This document shows positions 54,482 to 63,596 of a stretch of 64,000 bases of DNA, one piece after another (the first letter of the stretch is position 1; every line of letters begins with the position of its first letter). Under the pieces are notes generated by a model. That model saw nothing but the letters and a program-made list of their open reading frames with translations. It had not been told where the DNA came from and searched no databases. The stretch is from Verrucomicrobiia bacterium (GTDB lineage: Bacteria > Verrucomicrobiota > Verrucomicrobiia > Limisphaerales > UBA11358): positions 116,104 through 180,103 of the forward strand of contig JARLJW010000111.1 of NCBI GenBank assembly GCA_031290985.1. The letters run 5' to 3'. The position numbers were made by a program, and so were the translations under genes.

Positions 54482-57277
54482 ATGAAATCATCCTCCAAGG
54501 TGGTGGGGTTTGCCGCCGCCGGCGCCATCCTCTGGCTGGCCACCTCGTCACAGGCGCAAGTTTGGACCAACGCCAGCGCCGCCACGGGCTGGCTTGACCC
54601 GCTGAATTGGGATTCAAATGTGGTGCCGTCCAGCGGAACGGAGGCCGTCCAATTTGGCACCGCACCCACCAGTGGTTCGGTCGGGGTCGGAATCAACATG
54701 AGTGCCGCCGGTGGATTGGTGTCGATCGGGTCCATCGAGGTGACCAGCGCCCGCAGCAGTGCGAACGTGGTCATCGGGAACAACAGCACGTCGCAGGCCG
54801 GGGTGTTGCAGCTTAATGGTGCCACGGTCAATGGCGTGGCCGGCACCATTCTGCGCAATGCCGGCGCCGGGACGACCACGCTGGTCATCACCAACGGTTT
54901 TGGGGCCGGGCCTTTTTTCCCGATGGGGCTGAGCAACACCCTGGCCGGCGGGGTCGTGGATGCGACCTCGCCCATTGTCATTTACAGCATCATCACCGGG
55001 AACGGCTTCACCAAGCTGGGGGCGGGCACGTTGACGATGACCTCATCAAATCGATATTCCGGGAACACCACCATCAGCAACGGCGTGATTACTTTGACCG
55101 ACAATGCTTACCTGAACAATTCCACGATCGTGCTGGCCGGGGGGATTTTGGAGCGCGCGGCGCAGAACATCACGCCCGCGCGTGCCAATGCCTACAAATC
55201 GCCGGTCTCGGTCGTCAAAAATTCCACGCTGCGGACGACGACCAGTTCGACGCGCACGATTCATTTTGATGCGCTTTTCTCCGGTGCCGCGGGCACGACC
55301 TTGCTGGTGACGAACGCAACGCCTTCGGCCACGCCGGGCACGAACCATTTCCGGCTTTACGCCGGCGGCATCAATTACGCCGGCAACATCATCCTCGCCG
55401 CCAGCGGCCTCAACAAGACCATCCTGGAATTGTACAACACCAATAATCCGGCGGGCGGCTCGGACCAGGTTTACTCGGGCATCATCAGCGGCGGCGGCAA
55501 CGTCTATAAAAACATTGAAGGTTCAACCCCCGGCGGCAACGTGATTTTCAGCAATGCCAACACGTACACGGGCGTCACCGAAGTCCGCTCCGGCTTCTTC
55601 GGCCTGGGGGCGGACAATGCGCTCGGTTTTGGCAACGTCATCCTGGGCTGGGATTTAAATCCCCTCGGGCTTTATGCCGTGGGCGCGTCCCGGACGTTGA
55701 CCAATGATGTGGTGGCGGACTGGGCCAGCCTTACCGCTTCGACGGCCAAGGGTTCCACCAACCTGCAAGTCAATGGTTCGCAGAACCTGACGTTCGCCGG
55801 TCGCATTTTGATTCATACGAACACCGAGTGTTTTGTCATCAGCAACACGGCGGTGACGACGTTTTCCGGGGTGGTGACCAACGCGGGCCCGACCGCCGCT
55901 GGAATTGTGAAACAAGGCCCGGGCAGGCTGGTGCTCAGCGGCACGAATACTTTCGGCGGCACGACCACGGTGGCATCCGGGACGCTGGCGTTCAGCGGCA
56001 ATGGTTCGATCATCAACTCCACCAACTTCATAATCTTTGGCGGGACAACCCTGGATGTTTCGACGCGCAACAGCACGTTGACGCTGTCCAATTCACAAAC
56101 CTTGCGTGTCACCAGCCAAAATTCCACCCCGGCGACCTTGATTGGCGGCGGCACCGCCGGCCTGGCACTGGGCGGCACCAGTCCGCTTTTTATGGAGTAT
56201 GCCGCCGGCGTTCCGGCCTTGACGGTTTCCGGCGGCACGCTGGCGCTGGGCGGCGGGCGCATCACGGTGACGATTCTGGGCGCGCCGCTGGTCCATGGAA
56301 ATTATCTGCTGATGGATGCCAATTCCGGCGGCTCGGTTGCCGGCGGGCTTACCAATGCCATCACCGTGGCCGGGGCCGGACTGGCCCCCGGTTTGACCGG
56401 CAAACTGGATGTTGTCGGTGGAAAATTATATCTGGAAGTCAGTCCACTTTATCCGGCCTTTGACGCCGGCAACGGCTTTTTCGGCGGGGAGAACCTCATT
56501 TTCACCAACCTGAGCGGTGCGACCTACTACGTCTGGTCTTCACCGGACCCAACGGTGCCGGTATCCAACTGGACGCTGGAAGGACCGATGACGGAGGTTG
56601 TACTGGGTTCGTCAGGCACCAGCCGGTACGGCATTAATCTCAACCCGGCTACGTCGCCGGTTTATTACATTTTTGGCAATACGAACACCGCGCCATACAC
56701 CGCGCTCGCGCCCCTGGTGTGGTTGACCACGGATGATTTCGTGCTCTTCACCGTGATCAACACGAACATGCCCATCAGCAGCAACGGCGTGTTTCAATTT
56801 CCGTTTCCACCCACCATCACGCAACCGCCGGCCGGCTTGTCCGTGCTGAACGGGCAGAATGCCAGTTTCACCGTGGTGGCGTCGGGTCCCAACCTGGCGT
56901 ATCAGTGGCAGTTCAACAGCCTGAACCTGCCGGGAGCAAACTCCGCAGTGCTGGGGTTGACGGCAGTGACGCCCAGCCAGGGCGGAGATTATGCCGTGGT
57001 GGTGACCAATTCCCTGGGCGGGGTCACGAGCAGCGTGGCCACGCTGATGGTGAGCCTGCCACCGACAGTAACCGTGGATGGGAGTGCGCCCGGCTTGATC
57101 CAGTTGAACGGCAGTTCGGTGACAGACTTGACGTATGTGGTGCAGTCAGCCACCAACCTGGTGTCACCCGCCTGGATGCCGGTGTGGACCAACAACACCG
57201 GCGTGGGTGGCACGATCAATTTCCAAACCAGCACGACCAATGGCATAAACCAATTCTATCGCCTGCTGTTCCCTTAG
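54482..57277 (+). CDS. Autotransporter-associated beta-strand-repeat surface protein
   Basis: A 931-residue exported protein. Signal peptide VVGFAAAGAILWLATSSQAQ, then VWTNASAATGWLDPLNWDSN, the sheath-like start of this family. Beta-helix repeats follow with the GAGTLTMTSSNRYSGNTTIS and GPGRLVLSGTNTFGGTTTVA units typical of the autotransporter-associated (PATR/TIGR02601) repeats. An Ig-like domain (NLAYQWQFNSLNLPGANS) and the shared C-terminal module (TYVVQSATNLVSPAW ... FYRLLFP) end the protein. No autotransporter barrel is present, so anchoring is unknown. It follows the Ig-like gene by 64 bases and faces the minus-strand relative beginning at 62089. Confidence 0.82.
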   Translation: MKSSSKVVGFAAAGAILWLATSSQAQVWTNASAATGWLDPLNWDSNVVPSSGTEAVQFGTAPTSGSVGVGINMSAAGGLVSIGSIEVTSARSSANVVIGNNSTSQAGVLQLNGATVNGVAGTILRNAGAGTTTLVITNGFGAGPFFPMGLSNTLAGGVVDATSPIVIYSIITGNGFTKLGAGTLTMTSSNRYSGNTTISNGVITLTDNAYLNNSTIVLAGGILERAAQNITPARANAYKSPVSVVKNSTLRTTTSSTRTIHFDALFSGAAGTTLLVTNATPSATPGTNHFRLYAGGINYAGNIILAASGLNKTILELYNTNNPAGGSDQVYSGIISGGGNVYKNIEGSTPGGNVIFSNANTYTGVTEVRSGFFGLGADNALGFGNVILGWDLNPLGLYAVGASRTLTNDVVADWASLTASTAKGSTNLQVNGSQNLTFAGRILIHTNTECFVISNTAVTTFSGVVTNAGPTAAGIVKQGPGRLVLSGTNTFGGTTTVASGTLAFSGNGSIINSTNFIIFGGTTLDVSTRNSTLTLSNSQTLRVTSQNSTPATLIGGGTAGLALGGTSPLFMEYAAGVPALTVSGGTLALGGGRITVTILGAPLVHGNYLLMDANSGGSVAGGLTNAITVAGAGLAPGLTGKLDVVGGKLYLEVSPLYPAFDAGNGFFGGENLIFTNLSGATYYVWSSPDPTVPVSNWTLEGPMTEVVLGSSGTSRYGINLNPATSPVYYIFGNTNTAPYTALAPLVWLTTDDFVLFTVINTNMPISSNGVFQFPFPPTITQPPAGLSVLNGQNASFTVVASGPNLAYQWQFNSLNLPGANSAVLGLTAVTPSQGGDYAVVVTNSLGGVTSSVATLMVSLPPTVTVDGSAPGLIQLNGSSVTDLTYVVQSATNLVSPAWMPVWTNNTGVGGTINFQTSTTNGINQFYRLLFP

Positions 57278-57397
57278 CCGGAGCGATAGTGTGCGGACTG
57301 TGTGGCGGGCTTGCCGTGATGACCTGTGCCCGCAACCATGAGGCCGTCGCCAATAATGCCGGCGCTGCGAGTTTACGTTTTGCGATGGATCACGGAT

Positions 57398-60300
57398 TCA
57401 GTTTCCGTCCCACATCAGCCGGTAATACGCGCTGGGCTGCGGAGGATTGCCATCCGTGTAATCGAAGACACCACCGGCCGGGGTGTTCGTCGTCCAAATC
57501 GTGTTCCAATCCAGCAGGTTCGTGGAGACTTGCACATGGTAAAGATAGCCTGGAATCCCCGCAAAACTCAGGCTCGCCGTGCCGCCGGTCACAGTGATGT
57601 GATTGACCTGGCCGGCCGCACCGGAGGCGCTGCCGAGGGCCAGGGTGATCACGGCGCCATTGGTTCCACCATTGCCGTCCGTGACCGTGTAGGTGAACTG
57701 GTCGGCGACCAGGTTTGTGTTCAGGTACATCACGTACCCGCTGGTGATGACGACCGTGACACCATTGGTGCTCGTCGCCACGCTGTCGAGGGCAAGCGTG
57801 TCGCCATCCACATCGGTCGCATTGGTGAGCAGGTCGCTGACCAGGATCTTCCACTGGTTCAAACCGCTCCGCGTGTAGGCGTTGGCATTGGCCACGGGCG
57901 GATGGTTCGTCACAATCTGATTCAGCGTGTTCGTGCTGCCGAGATAGTTATTGTCGCCGGTATAGACGGCCGTGATGACATTGGTTCCGCGCGGCAGCGT
58001 GTTCACGGTGGCGCTGCCGGCCACACCGCCCGCGAGCGCATTCGTGCTGATGGCAGCGTTGGTGGCTGAGAAAATCACATTGCCCGTGGCTCCAACCGGC
58101 AGGGTGGCGGTGAAGGAAACGTTGTTCGAGTAACCGGACGGGTTCGCGCTGGAGGACAAGGTGAGGGCCGGCGTGGCCGGGTTGATCGTCAACGTGCCGT
58201 TAACATAGGTGATGGCGTAGTTCGCCGCGGTCAGGCCGGAGGGAATGATGGTATAGCTGCCGGCATTGATGGCGCCTTGCGACGTGCCGCCATAGCTCAG
58301 CGAGCCGCCCAGCACCGCAGACGTTTCCCCATTTACAAAACCGGCGTAACTCACCCCATTGCCGCCGCTGAAAGGCACGCCATTGTAAACCTTGTTCGTG
58401 TTGCCGGCCGTGACGCCCAACGGCGCGGGATTCACCGTCAACGTGCCGTTGTTGTAAGTGATCGCATAATTGTTGGCGTTGAATGTCCCGCCCACCGCCG
58501 CGCTTGGCGTCAGGCTGTAAGTGGTCGCCGCCGCATTGGACGCCGTGCCGCCGCTGGCCGTGATGGTCACCGAGGAGATCACGTCTCCGTTTTGCAGGCC
58601 GCTGCTCGTGAAGGCGGTTGACCCGGCGGCATAAATCTTGGTCTGCCCGTAGGTCTTGCTGTCCGCATTGGCCGTGATGCTCAGGGCCACCGCGCTCACC
58701 GTCTGGGCCGAGGCACTGGCCGTGGCGCTCGCGCCAAAACCGGTGGTCCCGCTGTAAGCTGCCGTGATCGGATGGCTCCCCGCCCCCAGCGCGCCGGTGG
58801 TCAAGGTGGCGGTGCCGCTGCTCACCGTCGCCGGGCTGCCGATGGCCACGCCGTTGTCGTAAAATTGAACCGTGCCGCCCGTGGGTGTCGGGGAGACCGT
58901 CGCCGTAAAGGTGACCGCTGAACCGTAGCTGGAGCCGGTCAATGAACTGAGGGTCGTCGTCGTGGCCGTGGGGCTCGTTGACGCCACCGTCAAGATCACA
59001 TTCCCGGAACTGACCGAGAGCGTGGCCGTGCAGTTCGCGGCCAGGCCTTTGCCAGTGATGAAGGGCGTGGCGTTGGGCGTGCCGCTGGTGCTGCCGGAAG
59101 TGACTTGAATCAGTCGATACACACCCGCGCCGAGCGCCGTCGTGGTGGCGTTGCTGATGGTAATGGTGTTGTTGTTCAATAGCAGCGCACCTTGAGAGAT
59201 GACCAGCGACGGGTGCGTGGTGTCACCGGTGAATGCAACCGGTGTGAAGGCCAGCGAAATTGGTCGTGACCCCAGGCTCACCGTTCCCGTGGCATTGCCG
59301 TGGATTTCCGACTGGGTGGTTCCCGAGGTCAGGCCCGTGCCGCTTGCATTGAGCGTGGCATTGGCGCCCAGGGTGTAGGTCGTGCCCGCGCCCAGGCCGT
59401 TCACGTCAAAATAACCGCCGGTGGCCAGCGAGATGTTCACCGAGCTGCCGAGTGAACCGCCGGCATTCAACTGCAACTTTGCGCCCGTGGCGATCGAGAT
59501 GTTGGGGGAATTGTTGATTGAACCCGTCCCCGACAAGCCCACCGCCAGGGTGCCGCCGGTGATAATAGTGTTCCCGCTGTAAGTGTTGCTGCCGCCCAAG
59601 GTGCAGGTGACGGGAGCCACCGTAGTCTGTAATTTGGTCAATGAACCGGAGCCGACGATCGGACCGGAGATATTGAAAGTCAGACTCGAGGCCGAGGCGT
59701 TTTGTGAACCGATGCTGCTGTTGCCGAGCAGCGTGATGGTCCCGCCAAAAGTGACCCCCGTGCTGGTGTCGCCGATGCGAATCGCGCCAAAGCCGCCGGA
59801 GTCGGGTCCGTTAAGGTCGATGTCATTGGTCACCGTGCCATAATTCGCGCCGCCACCCACCGCCAAATCAGCACCGGCCGTGACGACCGCCTTGCCATAA
59901 CCCAGCGCATGGGCATTGCGAATCTGGACTTCGCCGGCGGTGATGAAGGTATTGCCGGCGTAGGTGTTATTCGCCGCGGTCAGCAGTCCCGCCGTGAGGT
60001 CGCCCAGGATGAGTTGTTGCGTGCCGGTTTTGGTGAGAGCGCCGGGGCCGGAAATCTGATTGGCCATGAAGAAGGTCGCCGTGGTGGATTGAACGGTGCC
60101 GCCGCCGGCACCCAGCGTCCACAGGCGGTTCACCACGCCCGCCCCCGGGCGCGCCCCGGTGAACTGAAAAGTGCCGCCATTCAGCACCACGGTGGTGCCC
60201 GCCCCCAGCGTGGAAGCCGAACCGTTCACCGCCATGCTGCCCACGCTCAGGATGCCGCCGTTCACCGTCACGGGTCCGGTGAAATCATTGCCGGTCGCGG

Positions 60301-62089
60301 TGATCGTCAGCGTGCCGGAACCGGATTTCAGCAGTCCGCCGGAACCGGTGACCTTGCCGGACGACGGAACCGCCAGCGTGTAGCTGACCGCGGAATTGTT
60401 AAACGTCACCGTCCCGGGCTGCACCGTGCCGGACAGGTTCACCGTCGAAGCCACGCCCGTATCGTCGAAGGTCACACTGTCGCCGTTAAAAAAGGTCAGG
60501 GTGTTGGCGTTCCAGTCGGCCGTGGTGTTCAAATCCCACGTGCTGCTCGAACCGGTGCCGCGCCAGACGGTGTTGACCACGCCGCTGACCACGAGGTTGA
60601 TCTGGTTGGTCACACTTTCGTCAATTGCAAACGTGCCCCGGTAGGTTGAAGTGAGGCAGGCGGGGTTGAAGGAACTCAGCTTGGCCCCGCTATAATTGAA
60701 CAGGCGGTAGGTGCCGTTGGTAATCCCGTTCAAGGTGCTGATCGAAATATAGGCGTTTTGCGGATCCAAGTTGCCGCCCACGGTGATCAAATCATTGGTG
60801 CCGCCGCCCGGCGTGGTCACCGGATTCAATTCAAAAAAATTGGTGGTGGCCGCACCCTGGGTCAGGTTGCCCGAAATCGTGAGCGTGCCCACCGCCGCCA
60901 TGCCGCCAGCGACCTGGGCGAGGTTCTGGCTGCCCGGCTGGAAGAGGGTGCCAGCGGCGGTCGCATTCACGTTGCCGCGGACGGTCCCGCTGCCAGCCAG
61001 CACCTGGTTGGTGGCCAGGACCAGCGCGTTCAATCCCGCCGCGTTGGTCACGGCGGAAACATCCAGCGTCGCCCCGGCAAAGACCGTGATGTTGGTCGTG
61101 CCGCCGATTTTGCCGTTCGGCCCAAGCACCAGCGTGCCACCCTCGACGGTCGTGTAACTGGTGTACGGATTATTGCCGGTAAAAACCCACGTGCCGGAAT
61201 CCACCTTGCGAAACGGGAAGTTGGCACCGGAAATCCCGCCGTTGTTGGTGCCGTTGGCAGCACCGCCCAGAGTAATCGGCCGCGCCGTGGTTCCCAAGGT
61301 GATCCCTCCGTTCAACGTCAAAGTGCCGGCATTGGCCAGGATATAGGCGTAGCCACCACCACTAAATACGTTGATGGGGCCATTGATCACATTGTCGCCC
61401 GCCTCGTTGATGATCGCGCCAAATTGCTGGCTCAGGGTGTAACCGATGCCCGAGGCGAGCGTGATGTTGCCGTTGGTGCCGTTCAGATGCAGGCCCGCGC
61501 CCAAGGCGTTGTTCGCCACGAAGACCGTCTTGGAACCGCTGCCTAATCCCCCGTTGTTGTTGATCCAGACCGCCCCGCCATTGTTCGTGAAATTGCCGGT
61601 AAAGGTGTTCGTGCCGCTCAAAACCAGCGTGCCGAGCCCATCCTTGTAAAGCCCGAAACCACCGGACACCGGCCCCGAGACCGTCAAAGCTTCGCTGGCG
61701 CCCACCACCCAGGTCTGGCTGATGCCCAGCGCCACCGGCCCGCTGATCGCCAGCGTCTGCGTCGCGTTGGACAGGTTGATGCCGCCCGCGCCGAGGGTCA
61801 GCGTGCTGGCGGAATTGATCGAGACCGGCCCCGCCGGATTGGTGAAAAGGATCCCGGCGATGCTGAAGGGCGTCGACAGCCAGTTGCTCAGATTGCCCGT
61901 CGAACTGGCATTGTAGGCGACCTGATCGCTGGAACCGGGAATCGCCGCGCCGCTCCAGTTGCCGGTGGTGGTCCACTGGTTGTCGGTCGTCCCCTTCCAC
62001 GTCTGGTCCGCCAGGCTGGAGAAGGTTGCAACGGAAAGCAGGCCGGCCACGGCCAGGCGGATTGACAGCGATGAGGGGGAGGAGTTCAT
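57398..62089 (-). CDS. Giant beta-strand-repeat protein with MBG and Ig-like domains
   Basis: A 1563-residue exported protein. Signal SIRLAVAGLLSVATFSSLAD, then DQTWKGTTDNQWTTTGNWSG. Many beta-helix repeats run to about residue 1060 (GLGTLVLSGTNTFTGNFTNN; GSGTLTITATGNDFTGPVTV; SNTYSGNTIITGGTLAVG). Next are a Big-type Ig domain (TVQFYDNGVAIGSPATV), two MBG-like domains (ADSKTYGQTKIYAAGSTAFT; VTAGNTNKVYNGVPFSGGNG), another Ig domain (ITAVYTGDNNYLGST), a cadherin-like region (LTNATDVDGDTLALDSVATS) and the shared module ending YYRLMWDGN. A long stalk with a binding tip is the likely shape. It is transcribed alone on the minus strand. Confidence 0.85.
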   Translation of the reverse strand: MNSSPSSLSIRLAVAGLLSVATFSSLADQTWKGTTDNQWTTTGNWSGAAIPGSSDQVAYNASSTGNLSNWLSTPFSIAGILFTNPAGPVSINSASTLTLGAGGINLSNATQTLAISGPVALGISQTWVVGASEALTVSGPVSGGFGLYKDGLGTLVLSGTNTFTGNFTNNGGAVWINNNGGLGSGSKTVFVANNALGAGLHLNGTNGNITLASGIGYTLSQQFGAIINEAGDNVINGPINVFSGGGYAYILANAGTLTLNGGITLGTTARPITLGGAANGTNNGGISGANFPFRKVDSGTWVFTGNNPYTSYTTVEGGTLVLGPNGKIGGTTNITVFAGATLDVSAVTNAAGLNALVLATNQVLAGSGTVRGNVNATAAGTLFQPGSQNLAQVAGGMAAVGTLTISGNLTQGAATTNFFELNPVTTPGGGTNDLITVGGNLDPQNAYISISTLNGITNGTYRLFNYSGAKLSSFNPACLTSTYRGTFAIDESVTNQINLVVSGVVNTVWRGTGSSSTWDLNTTADWNANTLTFFNGDSVTFDDTGVASTVNLSGTVQPGTVTFNNSAVSYTLAVPSSGKVTGSGGLLKSGSGTLTITATGNDFTGPVTVNGGILSVGSMAVNGSASTLGAGTTVVLNGGTFQFTGARPGAGVVNRLWTLGAGGGTVQSTTATFFMANQISGPGALTKTGTQQLILGDLTAGLLTAANNTYAGNTFITAGEVQIRNAHALGYGKAVVTAGADLAVGGGANYGTVTNDIDLNGPDSGGFGAIRIGDTSTGVTFGGTITLLGNSSIGSQNASASSLTFNISGPIVGSGSLTKLQTTVAPVTCTLGGSNTYSGNTIITGGTLAVGLSGTGSINNSPNISIATGAKLQLNAGGSLGSSVNISLATGGYFDVNGLGAGTTYTLGANATLNASGTGLTSGTTQSEIHGNATGTVSLGSRPISLAFTPVAFTGDTTHPSLVISQGALLLNNNTITISNATTTALGAGVYRLIQVTSGSTSGTPNATPFITGKGLAANCTATLSVSSGNVILTVASTSPTATTTTLSSLTGSSYGSAVTFTATVSPTPTGGTVQFYDNGVAIGSPATVSSGTATLTTGALGAGSHPITAAYSGTTGFGASATASASAQTVSAVALSITANADSKTYGQTKIYAAGSTAFTSSGLQNGDVISSVTITASGGTASNAAATTYSLTPSAAVGGTFNANNYAITYNNGTLTVNPAPLGVTAGNTNKVYNGVPFSGGNGVSYAGFVNGETSAVLGGSLSYGGTSQGAINAGSYTIIPSGLTAANYAITYVNGTLTINPATPALTLSSSANPSGYSNNVSFTATLPVGATGNVIFSATNAAISTNALAGGVAGSATVNTLPRGTNVITAVYTGDNNYLGSTNTLNQIVTNHPPVANANAYTRSGLNQWKILVSDLLTNATDVDGDTLALDSVATSTNGVTVVITSGYVMYLNTNLVADQFTYTVTDGNGGTNGAVITLALGSASGAAGQVNHITVTGGTASLSFAGIPGYLYHVQVSTNLLDWNTIWTTNTPAGGVFDYTDGNPPQPSAYYRLMWDGN

Positions 62090-62559
62090 GATGGGTTCGA
62101 TGGGTTAGGTCTGATCAAAGTCCGGGCCATCCGGAGAAAAGAGCGGGCTTGCGCGCCCCGAAAAACACCTGTCCCACCAGCCACGTCACTTGAAATCCTT
62201 CAGCCCTTTTCAAATACGCGCTGACGTGGTCATTTAGCATGGCCATTGAGAGAGTCGGGGGTTGCAATAAACCAACCCTCCCACAAAACCCGCAGCCACG
62301 TAACCGTACTTTTGTATGGGCGGACCGCCGCCCCACCGCCACCCATTCCGTTTCCTGCCGCCCGATGCTGGCGCCACCAATGATGATTTCACACCGTGTT
62401 TGCAATGCATATTGCCGCGAAAGCTCATTTCACAGTTGCGGCAAAACACCTGGCCACCCCCGTTCCCCTCAAACCATCCGGATTTCGCCTGCCATACAAT
62501 CGTATGGTTGTCCGGTCGCCATAACGCTGTAGATTGAAATCAAGCAACCCATTTGATTT
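62090..62559. other. Divergent intergenic region with two palindromes
   Basis: 470 bases between the giant surface protein and the pseudopilin gene, with no supported gene. It should hold both promoters. Two related palindromes stand out: CCGTAC-TTTT-GTATGG at 62304-62319 and CCATAC-AATC-GTATGG at 62492-62507, both of the form CCRTAC-N4-GTATGG, 188 bases apart; the second is 53 bases before the pseudopilin start. Confidence 0.55.
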
Positions 62560-63495
62560 ATGACTCCAGCACGACCGACCGCCGGCAGACCACACGCCTT
62601 TACCTTGATTGAACTTCTGGTGGTGATCGCCATCATCGCCATCCTGGCGGCGATGCTGCTGCCCGCCCTGAGCATGGCCAAACAGAAGGCCCAGGGCATC
62701 AAATGCCTGAGCAACGGCCGCCAACTGGGGATGGCCTGCCAGATGTATGCCACAGACTATACCGACTTTTTCCCGCCCAACGCGGACGATGGCGTCCCCA
62801 ATTATGCGTGGGCGCCCGGCAATGTGCAGGGCGGCATGCCCGGGGATACGCGCACACCTGGTTCTTCCGCCTTTGTGCCCGAGAGCCTCACGTCGTCCAC
62901 CAATTTGCTCGCCCCGTTTGTCAGCGGCAACATCGGGATTTTCAAATGCCCGTCCGACCCGCGGGAAGGACTTTACAACGGCGCGAATTCCGCCTACACC
63001 GGCATCACCTATCCCGTCACGCGCAGCTATTCCATGAATCAAGGCGTGGGCACCATTGACTCCCTGTTCGCCGCCACCCATACGGCCAAATCACATGGCG
63101 GCGCGCCCAACCAGCCCACCATGGGGCCCTGGCTCACCGGCACCCAGTACGGGAACAAGCATAACAACCCCTGGGCCACTTTTGGCAAAACCACTGACTT
63201 TCACGGCGTCAGCTCCGCCGACATCTTTATCATGGTGGATGAAAGCCCCTGGAGCATCGATGACGGCGGTTTCGGTGTCTGTGCCGGCATCCCCAAATGG
63301 ATCAATTACCCGGCCACCTACCACAACCGGGCCTGCGGATTCTCCTTTTGCGACGGCCACTCCGAAATCCATAAATGGCAGGGAAACTCAATGCAGTTGT
63401 CGGCACCGCGGCCGTCAGGTTCCAGCGGCACCCCGATCTCGCCCACGGATCCGGACTGGGTCTGGATGGTCGCCCACGCCACGATAAAAATGTGA
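62560..63495 (+). CDS. Type II secretion pseudopilin-like protein
   Basis: A 311-residue protein with the prepilin leader [20 protein letters not shown], cleaved before the Phe-Thr; note Ala rather than the usual Gly in front of the cut. [20 protein letters not shown] continues the helix. The body carries [20 protein letters not shown] and the H-X9-DG tail [20 protein letters not shown], intact here, followed by a short extension. It belongs to the same family as the genes at 19153 and 21248. No other secretion gene is adjacent; the next gene is a malectin-like secreted protein. Confidence 0.92.
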   Translation: MTPARPTAGRPHAFTLIELLVVIAIIAILAAMLLPALSMAKQKAQGIKCLSNGRQLGMACQMYATDYTDFFPPNADDGVPNYAWAPGNVQGGMPGDTRTPGSSAFVPESLTSSTNLLAPFVSGNIGIFKCPSDPREGLYNGANSAYTGITYPVTRSYSMNQGVGTIDSLFAATHTAKSHGGAPNQPTMGPWLTGTQYGNKHNNPWATFGKTTDFHGVSSADIFIMVDESPWSIDDGGFGVCAGIPKWINYPATYHNRACGFSFCDGHSEIHKWQGNSMQLSAPRPSGSSGTPISPTDPDWVWMVAHATIKM

Positions 63496-63535
63496 ACCGG
63501 CATTGAATGGGCAGCGAACAAATAAAGCCACAGGC

Positions 63536-63561
63536 GCCCGGTTCCGGGCAACGGGGTTTTT
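63536..63561 (+). terminator. Possible terminator after the pseudopilin gene
   Basis: GCCCGG-TT-CCGGGC is followed, after seven bases, by TTTTT. It lies about 40 bases after the stop codon. The T run is displaced from the stem, so confidence is limited. Confidence 0.4.
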
Positions 63562-63596
63562 AATCAGATGGCTGTTTTCATTTCCTTGGGATTAAT

